This document shows positions 32,337 through 40,058 of a stretch of DNA of 53,414 nucleotides, piece by piece. Each line of letters starts with the position of its first letter. Position 1 is the first letter of the stretch. Origin of the DNA: an uncultured bacterium (GTDB taxonomy: Bacteria; Patescibacteriota; CALEFQ01). The position numbers and the translations under genes are program-made. The DNA is taken from contig CALEFQ010000014.1 in the NCBI GenBank assembly GCA_937877125.1, forward strand, positions 1 through 53,414, given 5' to 3'. The notes beneath the pieces are model-generated. The model did no database searches. It worked only from the letters and a program-made list of their open reading frames with translations, and was not told the origin of the DNA.

Positions 32337-32480
32337 ATGGGCAAAACTAAGCGAACTTATCAGCCGAAAAAACGGAAACGTTCCCGTCAGCACGGTTGGC
32401 GCAAGAGGATGCGTACCGCGACTGGCCGCCGGGTAATCAAGCAGCGACGCGCTAAGGGCCGTCGCCGTCTAACGGTCTAA
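32337..32480 (+). CDS. rpmH: 50S ribosomal protein L34
   Basis: This 47-aa, very basic protein starts [20 protein letters not shown] and has the diagnostic [22 protein letters not shown]. It is a component of the large ribosomal subunit. rnpA follows 10 bp later. The order rpmH-rnpA-yidD-yidC-jag is the classic origin-proximal block. Confidence 0.97.
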   Translation: MGKTKRTYQPKKRKRSRQHGWRKRMRTATGRRVIKQRRAKGRRRLTV

Positions 32481-32490
32481 CCTAATTACC

Positions 32491-32841
32491 ATGCTTCCTC
32501 GTGAATTTCGGCTGTCAAAAGATTGGATCTTAAGCAAAGTACGCCGACAAGGGAGGCGAGCCACCGGGCGTTTTAGCATGGTTTTTTTTCTGCCAAACCG
32601 TTCCTCCTCGTCATCAAGGGCTTCGATCATCGTCAGTAAAAAGATTTCAAAATTAGCGGTGGAGCGAAACCTGGTTAAGCGGCGTTTTAGCGAAGCCTTA
32701 CAGAAGATCAGGCCGCGGCTAGTCCGTGGTTATTATCTGGTTTTTTCCTTGTCGTCCCACAGTCGCAATGTTTCCTTCCAGGATTTATCAGACGACTTAT
32801 CTAGCCTGCTTAATAAAGCGCGGTTACTCAAGTCAAAATGA
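32491..32841 (+). CDS. rnpA: Ribonuclease P protein component
   Basis: This 116-aa basic protein has the RNase P motif SIIVSKKISKLAVERNLVKRR and a helix NLVKRRFSEALQKIRP. It binds RNase P RNA to mature tRNA 5' ends. It overlaps yidD by 4 bp. Confidence 0.93.
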   Translation: MLPREFRLSKDWILSKVRRQGRRATGRFSMVFFLPNRSSSSSRASIIVSKKISKLAVERNLVKRRFSEALQKIRPRLVRGYYLVFSLSSHSRNVSFQDLSDDLSSLLNKARLLKSK

Positions 32842-33089
32842 ACATCATTACTTTTTCTATTCTGCGTTTAATCCGCTTTTATCAGCGGTTTTTGTCACCT
32901 GACCATGGGCTTCTTTTCTCGCATCTTTATCCTGACGGGTGCTGTAAATTTTACCCTACCTGCTCCGAATACGCCTATCAGTCTTTATCACGCCACGGCT
33001 TACTTAAAGGCTCTTGGCTGGCCTTTAAACGCGTTCTGCGCTGTAATCCCCTAAGTCTGGGCGGCGTAGACGAAGTTCCTAAAGATTAA
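32838..33089 (+). CDS. yidD: Membrane protein insertion efficiency factor YidD
   Basis: This 83-aa protein carries the family motifs IRFYQRFLSPDHG and YPDGCCKFYPTCSEYAYQSL with paired cysteines. It assists YidC-dependent insertion. It overlaps rnpA by 4 bp and lies 9 bp before yidC. Confidence 0.94.
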   Translation: MNIITFSILRLIRFYQRFLSPDHGLLFSHLYPDGCCKFYPTCSEYAYQSLSRHGLLKGSWLAFKRVLRCNPLSLGGVDEVPKD

Positions 33090-33098
33090 TCCAAAATT

Positions 33099-33911
33099 AT
33101 GAATTGGTTTATCTGGATCTATACTGAAATATTGTACAAACCGTTGTTTAACGCCATGGTTTTTTTGTATAACTTGATCCCCTGGGAAGGCTGGGCTTTG
33201 GCTTTCGCGATCATTATTTTAACATTGTTGATCAAGTTGGCTCTCTACACCATGTCTTCCCGTTCCATCATCGCCCAGCATGAAATGCAGGAATTACAGC
33301 CAAAACTGAACGATATCAAAGAAAAATACAAGAAAGATAAAGAAAAACAGAGCCAGGAGATAATGAAATTTTACAAGGAAAACAAGATAAATCCTTTTTC
33401 TTCTTGTCTCCCCTTACTGATTCAATTACCGATATTAATCGCTTTGTACCGGGTTTTTATGCAGGGCATTAGTGATCCTAATGAATTGACGGCGAACCTA
33501 TACCCCTTTATCAGTAATCCCGGACAACTCCAGGCTAATTTTTTAGGGGTGCTTGATTTTTCAACTCCCAATATTATTTTGGCGATTCTAGCTGGCGTTG
33601 CTCAGTTTTTCCAGTCTTGGCTGATGCTGAAGATGAGGACCAAAAAAGAATTGGAAAGAGAAGCCGAACGGAAACGCCGGACAAAGTTATCGGGAAAGGC
33701 GCCTGATTTTGCCGATACCGCGTCTAATATGACCAAGCAAATGGCCTATATTATGCCGGTCATTACGGTTTTTATCTCACTTAGCTTGCCCAGCGGATTG
33801 GCCTTTTACTGGATTATCACCACGGTTTTCGCTATCGGCCAGCAATGGTTGGTGATGAAAAAAAAGGAACAACTGGAACTAGCCTCGGAGAAAAAATCCG
33901 CCTCTCGCTAG
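33099..33911 (+). CDS. yidC: Membrane protein insertase YidC (Oxa1 family, short form)
   Basis: This 270-aa protein has several membrane helices and the conserved TMSSRSIIAQHEMQELQPKL basic loop, but no large periplasmic domain. It therefore resembles Gram-positive and CPR YidC. It inserts small membrane proteins with or without Sec. It sits between yidD and jag. Confidence 0.95.
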   Translation: MNWFIWIYTEILYKPLFNAMVFLYNLIPWEGWALAFAIIILTLLIKLALYTMSSRSIIAQHEMQELQPKLNDIKEKYKKDKEKQSQEIMKFYKENKINPFSSCLPLLIQLPILIALYRVFMQGISDPNELTANLYPFISNPGQLQANFLGVLDFSTPNIILAILAGVAQFFQSWLMLKMRTKKELEREAERKRRTKLSGKAPDFADTASNMTKQMAYIMPVITVFISLSLPSGLAFYWIITTVFAIGQQWLVMKKKEQLELASEKKSASR

Positions 33912-33946
33912 TTCCTCGTCCCCGCCGGGCTAAATACTGAACACCT

Positions 33947-34411
33947 ATGTCCCCCGATCAGCAAAGAATTATCCACGAAATTGTCAACGAGATTAGCTAT
34001 TATTTGGGTCAAAAAACCAAAGTCTCTTTTTTCGATTCACCTGGGGACCCGATCGTGACCGAAGTAAAGCTTTCCATGCCTGATTCCTCAGTCTTACTGG
34101 CGGACGGCGGCGGCAGCCTGATTGCCTTGCAGCACCTGTGCCGGATTATGTTTTTTAAAAAAACCGGCAGCGAAGCGAAGTTCTTGATCGATATTAATAA
34201 TTACCGTCACAATCGGCAGCAGTATTTGGCGGAGCTAGCGCGTGATATGGCGCAGAAAGTCTCCCAAGAAAATCGCTTAGTCATACTGAAACCGATGAAT
34301 TCTTACGAGCGGCGAATCATTCATTTAGCCTTGGCGGAAGATAAACGGGTCGCTACCGAAAGCCTCGGTGAGGCGGCCGAGCGCCGGGTAATCATCAAAC
34401 CTCAAAATTAA
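33947..34411 (+). CDS. jag: Jag/KhpB-like RNA-binding protein
   Basis: This 154-aa protein has a KH-like N-terminal part and a C-terminal R3H domain with SYERRIIHLALAEDKRVATES. Members bind RNA and influence cell division. The jag position after yidC is conserved. It lacks the N-terminal jag domain of longer homologues. Confidence 0.85.
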   Translation: MSPDQQRIIHEIVNEISYYLGQKTKVSFFDSPGDPIVTEVKLSMPDSSVLLADGGGSLIALQHLCRIMFFKKTGSEAKFLIDINNYRHNRQQYLAELARDMAQKVSQENRLVILKPMNSYERRIIHLALAEDKRVATESLGEAAERRVIIKPQN

Positions 34412-34416
34412 TAAAA

Positions 34417-34962
34417 ATGATAAGTTATCGCGCCTCTAATTTAATCGGCCAAACATTGGCTCGTCTTAAGCAGGCAGAACCGGTTGATAAATTACTACAT
34501 CTCCTGATTAATGCCGACAACGGCGTAATTCTGGCCTTAATCGGCCGGCGGGAGGTTTTAGCTCCGGAAAAGATAAATGCCTCCCCTCTTCCCGCCAAAC
34601 TTATCGGTCGTCTCCCCAAAAATGAGGAAAAGGAAAACATTAATTTAGCCCTGAAACACCGCCAATTCGTGCTTAAAAGCCGAGTCGAAACCGAAAGCGG
34701 CCATTATTTGGGGCGCGTCCTGGATTTTGAATTTGACGATATTTCCTGGAAGATAAAAAAGATTTATATCTCCGATAAAATATTTCTACGGGCCTTAGCC
34801 CAGCAATTACAGATCCCGCATGAAGATATTTTATTTATCGGCAAGGACAAGGTTATCGTTCGGGACGGTTTGATTAAGCGAGAAATATCCGCCCAAGCGA
34901 CTCAACCTGATTCCCGTTATGCCCGAGCCGATAGTGGAGCCACGCTTAGTGAAAAATCTTAG
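34417..34962 (+). CDS. PRC-barrel-domain protein
   Basis: This 181-aa soluble protein has two PRC-barrel-like halves: LLHLLINADNGVILALIGR and FVLKSRVETESGHYLGRVLDFEFDD, each with short strands. PRC-barrels occur in RNA-processing and electron-transport proteins, so a role with the neighbouring RNA-binding jag is possible but inferred. It ends the origin-proximal rightward block before the terminator at 34978-35004. Confidence 0.65.
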   Translation: MISYRASNLIGQTLARLKQAEPVDKLLHLLINADNGVILALIGRREVLAPEKINASPLPAKLIGRLPKNEEKENINLALKHRQFVLKSRVETESGHYLGRVLDFEFDDISWKIKKIYISDKIFLRALAQQLQIPHEDILFIGKDKVIVRDGLIKREISAQATQPDSRYARADSGATLSEKS

Positions 34963-34977
34963 TCTTATCTTAATATC

Positions 34978-35004
34978 AAAAAACCGCTCAACTGAGCGGT
35001 TTTT
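34978..35004. terminator. Bidirectional terminator
   Basis: ACCGCTCA/TGAGCGGT stem flanked by A-rich and T5 sequence; it ends the origin block and the sortase unit. Confidence 0.87.
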
Positions 35005-35029
35005 ATCTTAATCAATTATTTAATTAGGC

Positions 35030-35992
35030 CTATAACGAAACTAATTCCGCCCGGACTACGATTCTCTGGTGATTTGTCCCAACTGGATAGCAGGAAATCA
35101 AACTTAAGGTTGGGCGATTGGTTTTGCGGAAAATATTCGGATCCGCCGGGTCATAATCGTTTTTCCGAGAAGTTATCCGGTAACGCAGTTTGATCGACCC
35201 CCCGCTTATGACAATTTCATCACCGCGCTCGACTTGATCAAGATTGGCGCACAAAGTGTCGAAATTTCCGCGTGACCCGAAGCGCCCGGAACTGTGGCAG
35301 AAGAAGACGGCATCGCCATCTTCGCCCGGGAAAGCAGTTTTATCGTAATGGACATAACCACTTTTTAGGCCTTCGTAAATATCTTCTTCCTCGCGTGACG
35401 AAACAAAGACTAACGGAGCGGCGGTCCCAATTTTATCTAAGGTCATCGTATAACTTTCCAAGTCAGGGTTTATTCTGACGATAGAATTATCAAGGGGGTT
35501 AGACCCGCTCATTATTTCCAGGCCGTCGTTAACTCCGTCGTTGTCGGTATCGGGCTGGGACGGGTTGGTCCCGTAGCGGTCTCGTTCCCATTCGTCCTTG
35601 ATCCAGTCGCGGTCAGTGTCAACCATGGCTTTATAGGTGCTGCGGGGGTCATAACCGTTTTCCAGTTCCTGCTTGTCGCTGAAAGAGTCGCCGTCAGTAT
35701 CGGCGTTTTTGGGGTCGGTCTGGAAAAAACTGGTTTCTAAATAATCCGGCAAGCCGTCTTGGTCGGAATCGATTTTAGCCATAACCGGAGCCTTTTCGCC
35801 GTCAATTAACGGATCTGTTTCGGACATTTCCTCTGATTCCGAGCTCATGCTATTAGTACTAAACCAATAGCCCACTTCCGCTTTTATTTGATCAAACATT
35901 ATAATAGCCGGAGTGACGGCCAGCCCTAAAAATATCACAAAAGTGATCCAGAAAAGCTTTGAATTTCGGCGCGGAAAGATTATTTCGGCCAT
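35030..35992 (-). CDS. Sortase fused to TSP3 repeats
   Basis: This 320-aa protein has a membrane anchor at about 13-33. Thrombospondin-type-3 Ca loops lie at about 73-165 (IDSDQDGLPDYLET, DTDGDSFSDKQELENG, DTDNDGVNDGLEI). A sortase domain spans about 185-320, with catalytic His233 (FFCHSSGRF), Cys301 (LSLISCYPVGTN) and Arg310. Sortases link proteins carrying a C-terminal sorting signal to the wall or to other proteins. A likely substrate is encoded 8 bp upstream (36001-37404). TSP3 fusion is unusual and could position the enzyme or make it Ca-dependent. Confidence 0.9.
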   Translation of the reverse strand: MAEIIFPRRNSKLFWITFVIFLGLAVTPAIIMFDQIKAEVGYWFSTNSMSSESEEMSETDPLIDGEKAPVMAKIDSDQDGLPDYLETSFFQTDPKNADTDGDSFSDKQELENGYDPRSTYKAMVDTDRDWIKDEWERDRYGTNPSQPDTDNDGVNDGLEIMSGSNPLDNSIVRINPDLESYTMTLDKIGTAAPLVFVSSREEEDIYEGLKSGYVHYDKTAFPGEDGDAVFFCHSSGRFGSRGNFDTLCANLDQVERGDEIVISGGSIKLRYRITSRKNDYDPADPNIFRKTNRPTLSLISCYPVGTNHQRIVVRAELVSL

Positions 35993-36000
35993 AGAAGTTA

Positions 36001-37404
36001 TTATCTACTCTCTTGGCGTCGTACTAAGATTAGGGCCATTCCAGCGATTATTGTCAGCGCCATAAAGACAAATAAGTAAGTCAGGGAATTTCCGCCGGTC
36101 TTGACCGTAGTGTGATCTTCCGGCGCGGCACGATCGGCTGTTTCTTCCGGAGCCACGGTGACCACAGGCGTGGTCGCGGCGGTAGCAGTCGGGGTTACTG
36201 TCACAACTGGCGTCGGAGTTGGTGTGGCGGCCGGCGTAACGGTTGGCACCGGAGTGGCCGTTGGGGTCGGGGTAACGACCGGAGTATTTTCCGGAACAGG
36301 AGTGATGGTTGGGACAATCGCCGCCGCTAAGGACAAAGAAGACGGCGAATTATTATTGCTGACTTTCCTTGATCCGTTCATGGCTAAGGTAGCAGTATTG
36401 GTGATACTGGCGCCCTCCGCCAGGTCGCTTTTGACCGTTACCTGAAACCGGATCTGCTGGTTTTGGCCGCCGGCCAAGGAAATATTGCTTATTTCAACCG
36501 CGGATTCGGTGGAATTATCTTTGGCGCCAGTCGGGGTACTTAATACCGTGAGACGTTCGGTTCCGGCGGGAAGAGGATCAGAAACTGACAGGTTCTCAAA
36601 ATTAGATTCCGCGGTATTATGCAGGCTTAGGGTATAAGTTATACGATCCCCTTTGTTGATCGCGGTTCCAGAGGCGGGATCAGATGTTTCCTTGAACGTA
36701 ATATCGTCTAAGGTGGCGATTTTGGGAGTGGTAGAAATTTGCTCTGACGGGACGGTTGTTAAAGGAGAACTTTGCTCTAAACCAACCGCAATCAAGACTT
36801 GATGATAAGCAGTTTTTAATTGGTCGGGGAAAACGAAATATCCAACTAATCCGGCGCCAACTAGCGCCAAAATAATAATTATCGTCACGGCCCAAGCCGG
36901 CGACAGTCGCCGGGACCGGAAACTTTTAGGCGGTAAAATTGTTTTGCCGCCGGTTTTTATCTCCGGTTTTTCCGGGCTGGCTTTAGGCTTGAGACCGGTT
37001 TTGTTTTGAAAAGTGGAAGCGGGAACCGTCCCCGAGGCAAACATTCTTTTCGTTCCGGAGGCAGAACTAGAAAACGGCCGAAAAGACTGCTGAGGAGCTG
37101 ACGACGGCGCCATAACCGGCTGGGCCGGTCGCGCTGAAGGATAACCAGTATAACCGCCGTTTTTGATCGGCTCGTTCGCGGGCCGCGGTTTGATCAGAGG
37201 TGCTGATTTAATTGCGGCTGGTTGGGAATAATTGACGGTTTTTACCTGGGTCGGCATTGGCTTGTCTCCCCGATCAAGAGGACGTGCCGTTTGCGAAAAC
37301 CGGTTAGGAACCGCTGGTGGCTTTGGAGCTGGGCTTGAGGGTGCAGTAAACGGCCGGGAGGTTAAGGGTTGTCGTGACGTTGAGTTGTCAAAGGGACTGG
37401 CCAT
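36001..37404 (-). CDS. DUF11 surface protein with sortase-type C-terminal signal
   Basis: This 467-aa protein has a disordered Pro-rich cytoplasmic N-terminus (1-165), a span near 168-190, and a DUF11-like Ig domain (about 230-345; DRITYTLSLHNTAES, VSDPLPAGTERL). A Thr/Pro-rich stalk covers about 350-425. Its end, KTGG at 435-438 followed by a hydrophobic helix (441-461) and RRQESR, has the layout of a sorting signal but with VKTG in place of LPxTG. The adjoining sortase (35030-35992) is the likely partner. The N-terminal cytoplasmic extension and internal span are odd for a sortase substrate. Confidence 0.75.
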   Translation of the reverse strand: MASPFDNSTSRQPLTSRPFTAPSSPAPKPPAVPNRFSQTARPLDRGDKPMPTQVKTVNYSQPAAIKSAPLIKPRPANEPIKNGGYTGYPSARPAQPVMAPSSAPQQSFRPFSSSASGTKRMFASGTVPASTFQNKTGLKPKASPEKPEIKTGGKTILPPKSFRSRRLSPAWAVTIIIILALVGAGLVGYFVFPDQLKTAYHQVLIAVGLEQSSPLTTVPSEQISTTPKIATLDDITFKETSDPASGTAINKGDRITYTLSLHNTAESNFENLSVSDPLPAGTERLTVLSTPTGAKDNSTESAVEISNISLAGGQNQQIRFQVTVKSDLAEGASITNTATLAMNGSRKVSNNNSPSSLSLAAAIVPTITPVPENTPVVTPTPTATPVPTVTPAATPTPTPVVTVTPTATAATTPVVTVAPEETADRAAPEDHTTVKTGGNSLTYLFVFMALTIIAGMALILVRRQESR

Positions 37405-37482
37405 GATAAATGTTAACGAGTGCTTGGAGAGAGCCTTTGGCTTTGCCTAAGCTAAAAGGGAGCTCCGCATCCGAAACACTCA

Positions 37483-37511
37483 ATTTAAGCATAAAAAAGT
37501 TATATAGTCAA
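37483..37511 (-). promoter_or_regulatory. Proximal promoter of the DUF11-sortase unit
   Basis: Minus-strand TTGACT (37506-37511), 17-bp spacer, TTAAAT (37483-37488). Confidence 0.6.
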
Positions 37512-37574
37512 TAAGAATAGGTTGTATTTTGGTTTCTTGGCATTCAAAGACGCTTTTTGATGTCTTTGAGGTAA

Positions 37575-37659
37575 AAAATAAGGGAGAACCCATTGGTTCA
37601 CCCTTACTTATTTTTCACTTTACGTAATTAATTATAGCAGGAAAAATACTAGTTGTCAA
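37575..37659 (-). promoter_or_regulatory. Consensus distal promoter plus promoter-proximal hairpin RNA
   Basis: Minus-strand TTGACA (37654-37659), 17-bp spacer and TATAAT (37631-37636) give a start near 37624. About 20 nt on, hairpin AGGGTGAACC..CCCT (37581-37604) is followed by a run TTATTTTTTA. The short transcript would be about 55 nt unless terminator readthrough occurs. The hairpin is homologous to 9457-9479. Confidence 0.65.
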
Positions 37660-37702
37660 AGGGGTTATGTGCAAAAATGATTATTACTGTCACGATGACC
37701 AA

Positions 37703-37731
37703 TTGACAACCTTTCACGTATTCCTTATGAT
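37703..37731 (+). promoter_or_regulatory. Promoter of the 37776 gene
   Basis: TTGACA at 37703-37708, 17-bp spacer, TATGAT at 37726-37731. It is divergent from the consensus promoter just to its left. Confidence 0.75.
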
Positions 37732-37775
37732 CCAGAGTTAGCCAAAAATTGAAAACCATTCACAGGAGGTCAAGA

Positions 37776-38375
37776 ATGAAAACAATTGAACAGTTAGCGA
37801 TGTGGTTTATTGGCACCATGGGTTTTCTGAATCATTGTGAGATCAGAGGGTCTTTGGCTGTTCGTCGACAATTTGATTGGCTTGGGGAATCTTTGGCGAC
37901 TTTCTTGGCGGAAATCGCTAAAAGAACCCAGGGTGCCACCTTAGATGATTTCATCCGTACCGCTCCGGTTCTTGCCATCAAACAAGAAATTCAAAACACC
38001 CTTCTGGCTGTCGAAGAGCTGGTCAACGATCTTAATAATCCGGCGATACATTCTGGCAGTCAATTGGCGGAAGCCCTGAAGGATAAAATTACCAAGGAAC
38101 CGGAGCTGAGGGGAAAAGTGGTGAAATCCTTTTCCGACGAGGATGACCCGGAGGAAGACTTGATCTTTCTTGAGGAAATCATCGAGGCGATCGAGGCCCA
38201 TGACGGCATTAAGGGCTATCCAGCAAGATTAATTAGTTGTGCCGAGCGACTGATAGTTCTGGCGAAAAATGCCAATCCGGAATGGCGTCCGCCGATAACC
38301 AACAAGGGAATAGCTGATTTGAGCGACCTGCTCAGGATCGAAGAAAAAACAGGCTCAAAGGAGGAATCAGAATAA
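37776..38375 (+). CDS. Orphan helical protein, 199 aa, strong SD
   Basis: I start this at ATG 37776 (MKTIEQLAMWFIGTMG) because AGGAGGT (37764-37770) is 5 nt upstream; an earlier in-frame ATG at 37749 lies before that site. The protein is mostly helical and acidic (EDDPEEDLIFLEEIIEAIEAHD), with two Cys and no clear membrane span beyond a short hydrophobic start. I do not recognise a family. It has its own promoter and terminator and belongs to the isolated SD-led orphan group. Confidence 0.75.
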   Translation: MKTIEQLAMWFIGTMGFLNHCEIRGSLAVRRQFDWLGESLATFLAEIAKRTQGATLDDFIRTAPVLAIKQEIQNTLLAVEELVNDLNNPAIHSGSQLAEALKDKITKEPELRGKVVKSFSDEDDPEEDLIFLEEIIEAIEAHDGIKGYPARLISCAERLIVLAKNANPEWRPPITNKGIADLSDLLRIEEKTGSKEESE

Positions 38376-38386
38376 CGCCACGAGTT

Positions 38387-38424
38387 AAACGCCTAACAAA
38401 GACAATTTCTTGGTTAGGCGTTTT
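38387..38424 (+). terminator. Terminator after the 199-aa gene
   Basis: AAACGCCTAAC (38387-38397) pairs with GTTAGGCGTTT, followed by a T run. Confidence 0.85.
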
Positions 38425-38429
38425 AATAT

Positions 38430-38460
38430 AAAAAACACCGTCTATTGATCGGTGTTTTTT
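38430..38460. terminator. Bidirectional terminator before the 38468 gene end
   Basis: A6CACCG pairs with CGGTGT6 around a 9-nt loop. It serves the leftward gene ending at 38468 and backs up the rightward one. Confidence 0.87.
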
Positions 38461-38467
38461 CAAAAGA

Positions 38468-39931
38468 CTATTCAAACTTTGGTCCAAACTTTGGGTTTTT
38501 TACCAATTCCCCCTTTGTATAATAACCATAAATTGCCTCCGGCGGTAATCCGTAATATGGTATTTTCTTTTCGCTCAACTGATTAGACAAAAAACCATCA
38601 ATATGATCTAAATTCCTTTTGGTCCAGGGAACGGTAATTTTTTTAGGAAAAGCCATGATTAGCATTCCATCAGCTCCTTTGTGAGTTAAAATTTGTCGGG
38701 AGGAAGATGGTTTATCTAATTCAGGCAGTGTCTTGGCAATATTTTCTGGTGAATCCATAATAGCTGTTCCTTGCAGGCCTCTTTGGGAAAAAAACTGTTG
38801 ACCAACCATTATTCTTCTGGCGGTATCACTGGCGGTTTGGTGCACGATCAGATGATAATCCTGATTAAGATTTTTTAACGCGGCCAGAATTTCTTCTAGG
38901 TCTCGGAGATGCTCTAAATTGGCGATTTCCTTTTCCGTCAAGGGTGGCCTTTCCGAGAGATTTTCCTGATCGAGCTTCGCCTCTTTTTGGTTTTGATTAT
39001 CTGGCGCTTCGGCAGTGGCGGGAGAAGTATTTAGACCAAATGCATCAATTTCTGGCGGCGGCGGGGGGAGATCCGCCGGGGGAATAACATTTTTATTTCT
39101 AAAAAAAGTTGGCAGATCCTTTATTTCATCGACAGTGATAAACTTAACTTCGGGATACGCTCGGCGTAATGGATCAGACAATGATTCATAATGACGCGGA
39201 ATTAGAACTGCCGACAAATTTTCTCGATTGAATGGTTTCCCCGGGGTTCCAATCACCATAAATCCATGATTTTTTGCCGGGTAGCCCAAACCTGAAGGTT
39301 GTTTTTCTTGTTCGACTCCCTGGGCATAGAAAGATCCCCAGTATCTGCCGGCGAATTCATGATCCAAATGATTGAATAAATCTTTAAACTCACCATCGAT
39401 ACTATTAATACTACTAGAAAGTTCGAGGCCCCGAGCCGGTAAATTTCTGGCGAAAAGCGGGTCAAGTTTAGCCGCTTCCCTGATAAAATCTTCCATTTGG
39501 GTATCCGGTAGCCGCTCCCCGCTTTTTACCGCATAATGCAATTTATCAATTTCTTGCTGTAATTGTTTTTTAGCTTCCAAAGATTCCGCTGATTCCGGAG
39601 CGAATGAGCGCCTGGGGCCAGTTTCATGGTTAGCCATAAGAAAATCCAGGGCACTCCCTGTTTCAGCCTTGGCCTGAAAGGCGCGGTCTAATTCTTTTTT
39701 TGTTTTTTCAATTAATTCTTGCTCCGTTTGTTTTTGCCGGATTTCTTCTGGTTGATTCTGGCCATCTGGAAATTCGGCCGTGGAGGAAGAAGAATTTAGG
39801 CTATCCATTTCGCGCCATGTTTCCGGTGGCGGCGGAAGACCCTCAGAGGAAATAATATTATCATTTTCACCAGGTTTCGCCGGCGAGGAATCCGGGCGGT
39901 CGGTTGGATTGGGACGAAAACTTTCGGACAT
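38468..39931 (-). CDS. Hypothetical protein with conserved-looking N-terminus, 487 aa
   Basis: No family recognised. It starts MSESFRPNPTDRPDSSP, followed by a Pro/Ser-rich linker, a coiled-coil segment (about 60-130), a globular part with LIPRHYESLSDPLRRAYPEV and GFMVIGTPGKPF, a second Pro-rich linker (PPADLPPPPPE) and a C-domain with HKGADGMLIMAFPKKITVPW. It is soluble and modular. The N-terminal 17 residues resemble those of the DUF1704 protein (16539-17993). It could be a structural or regulatory protein; I cannot assign a reaction. Confidence 0.6.
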   Translation of the reverse strand: MSESFRPNPTDRPDSSPAKPGENDNIISSEGLPPPPETWREMDSLNSSSSTAEFPDGQNQPEEIRQKQTEQELIEKTKKELDRAFQAKAETGSALDFLMANHETGPRRSFAPESAESLEAKKQLQQEIDKLHYAVKSGERLPDTQMEDFIREAAKLDPLFARNLPARGLELSSSINSIDGEFKDLFNHLDHEFAGRYWGSFYAQGVEQEKQPSGLGYPAKNHGFMVIGTPGKPFNRENLSAVLIPRHYESLSDPLRRAYPEVKFITVDEIKDLPTFFRNKNVIPPADLPPPPPEIDAFGLNTSPATAEAPDNQNQKEAKLDQENLSERPPLTEKEIANLEHLRDLEEILAALKNLNQDYHLIVHQTASDTARRIMVGQQFFSQRGLQGTAIMDSPENIAKTLPELDKPSSSRQILTHKGADGMLIMAFPKKITVPWTKRNLDHIDGFLSNQLSEKKIPYYGLPPEAIYGYYTKGELVKNPKFGPKFE

Positions 39932-40017
39932 AGTTTGTTCTCTTTATGATTGTTACTTCAGTATATCACGGTATTTTTTAGCAGTTAATCAAGTTAATGG
40001 TCAAAGCTTAGTTAGCA

Positions 40018-40046
40018 TTGACTTTTGGCTTAAATAAGGCTAGAAT
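40018..40046 (+). promoter_or_regulatory. Promoter of the glycan cluster
   Basis: TTGACT at 40018-40023, 17-bp spacer, TAGAAT at 40041-40046. The start near 40053 leaves a leader of only about 6 nt before ATG 40059. Confidence 0.75.
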
Positions 40047-40058
40047 CCAGATATATTT

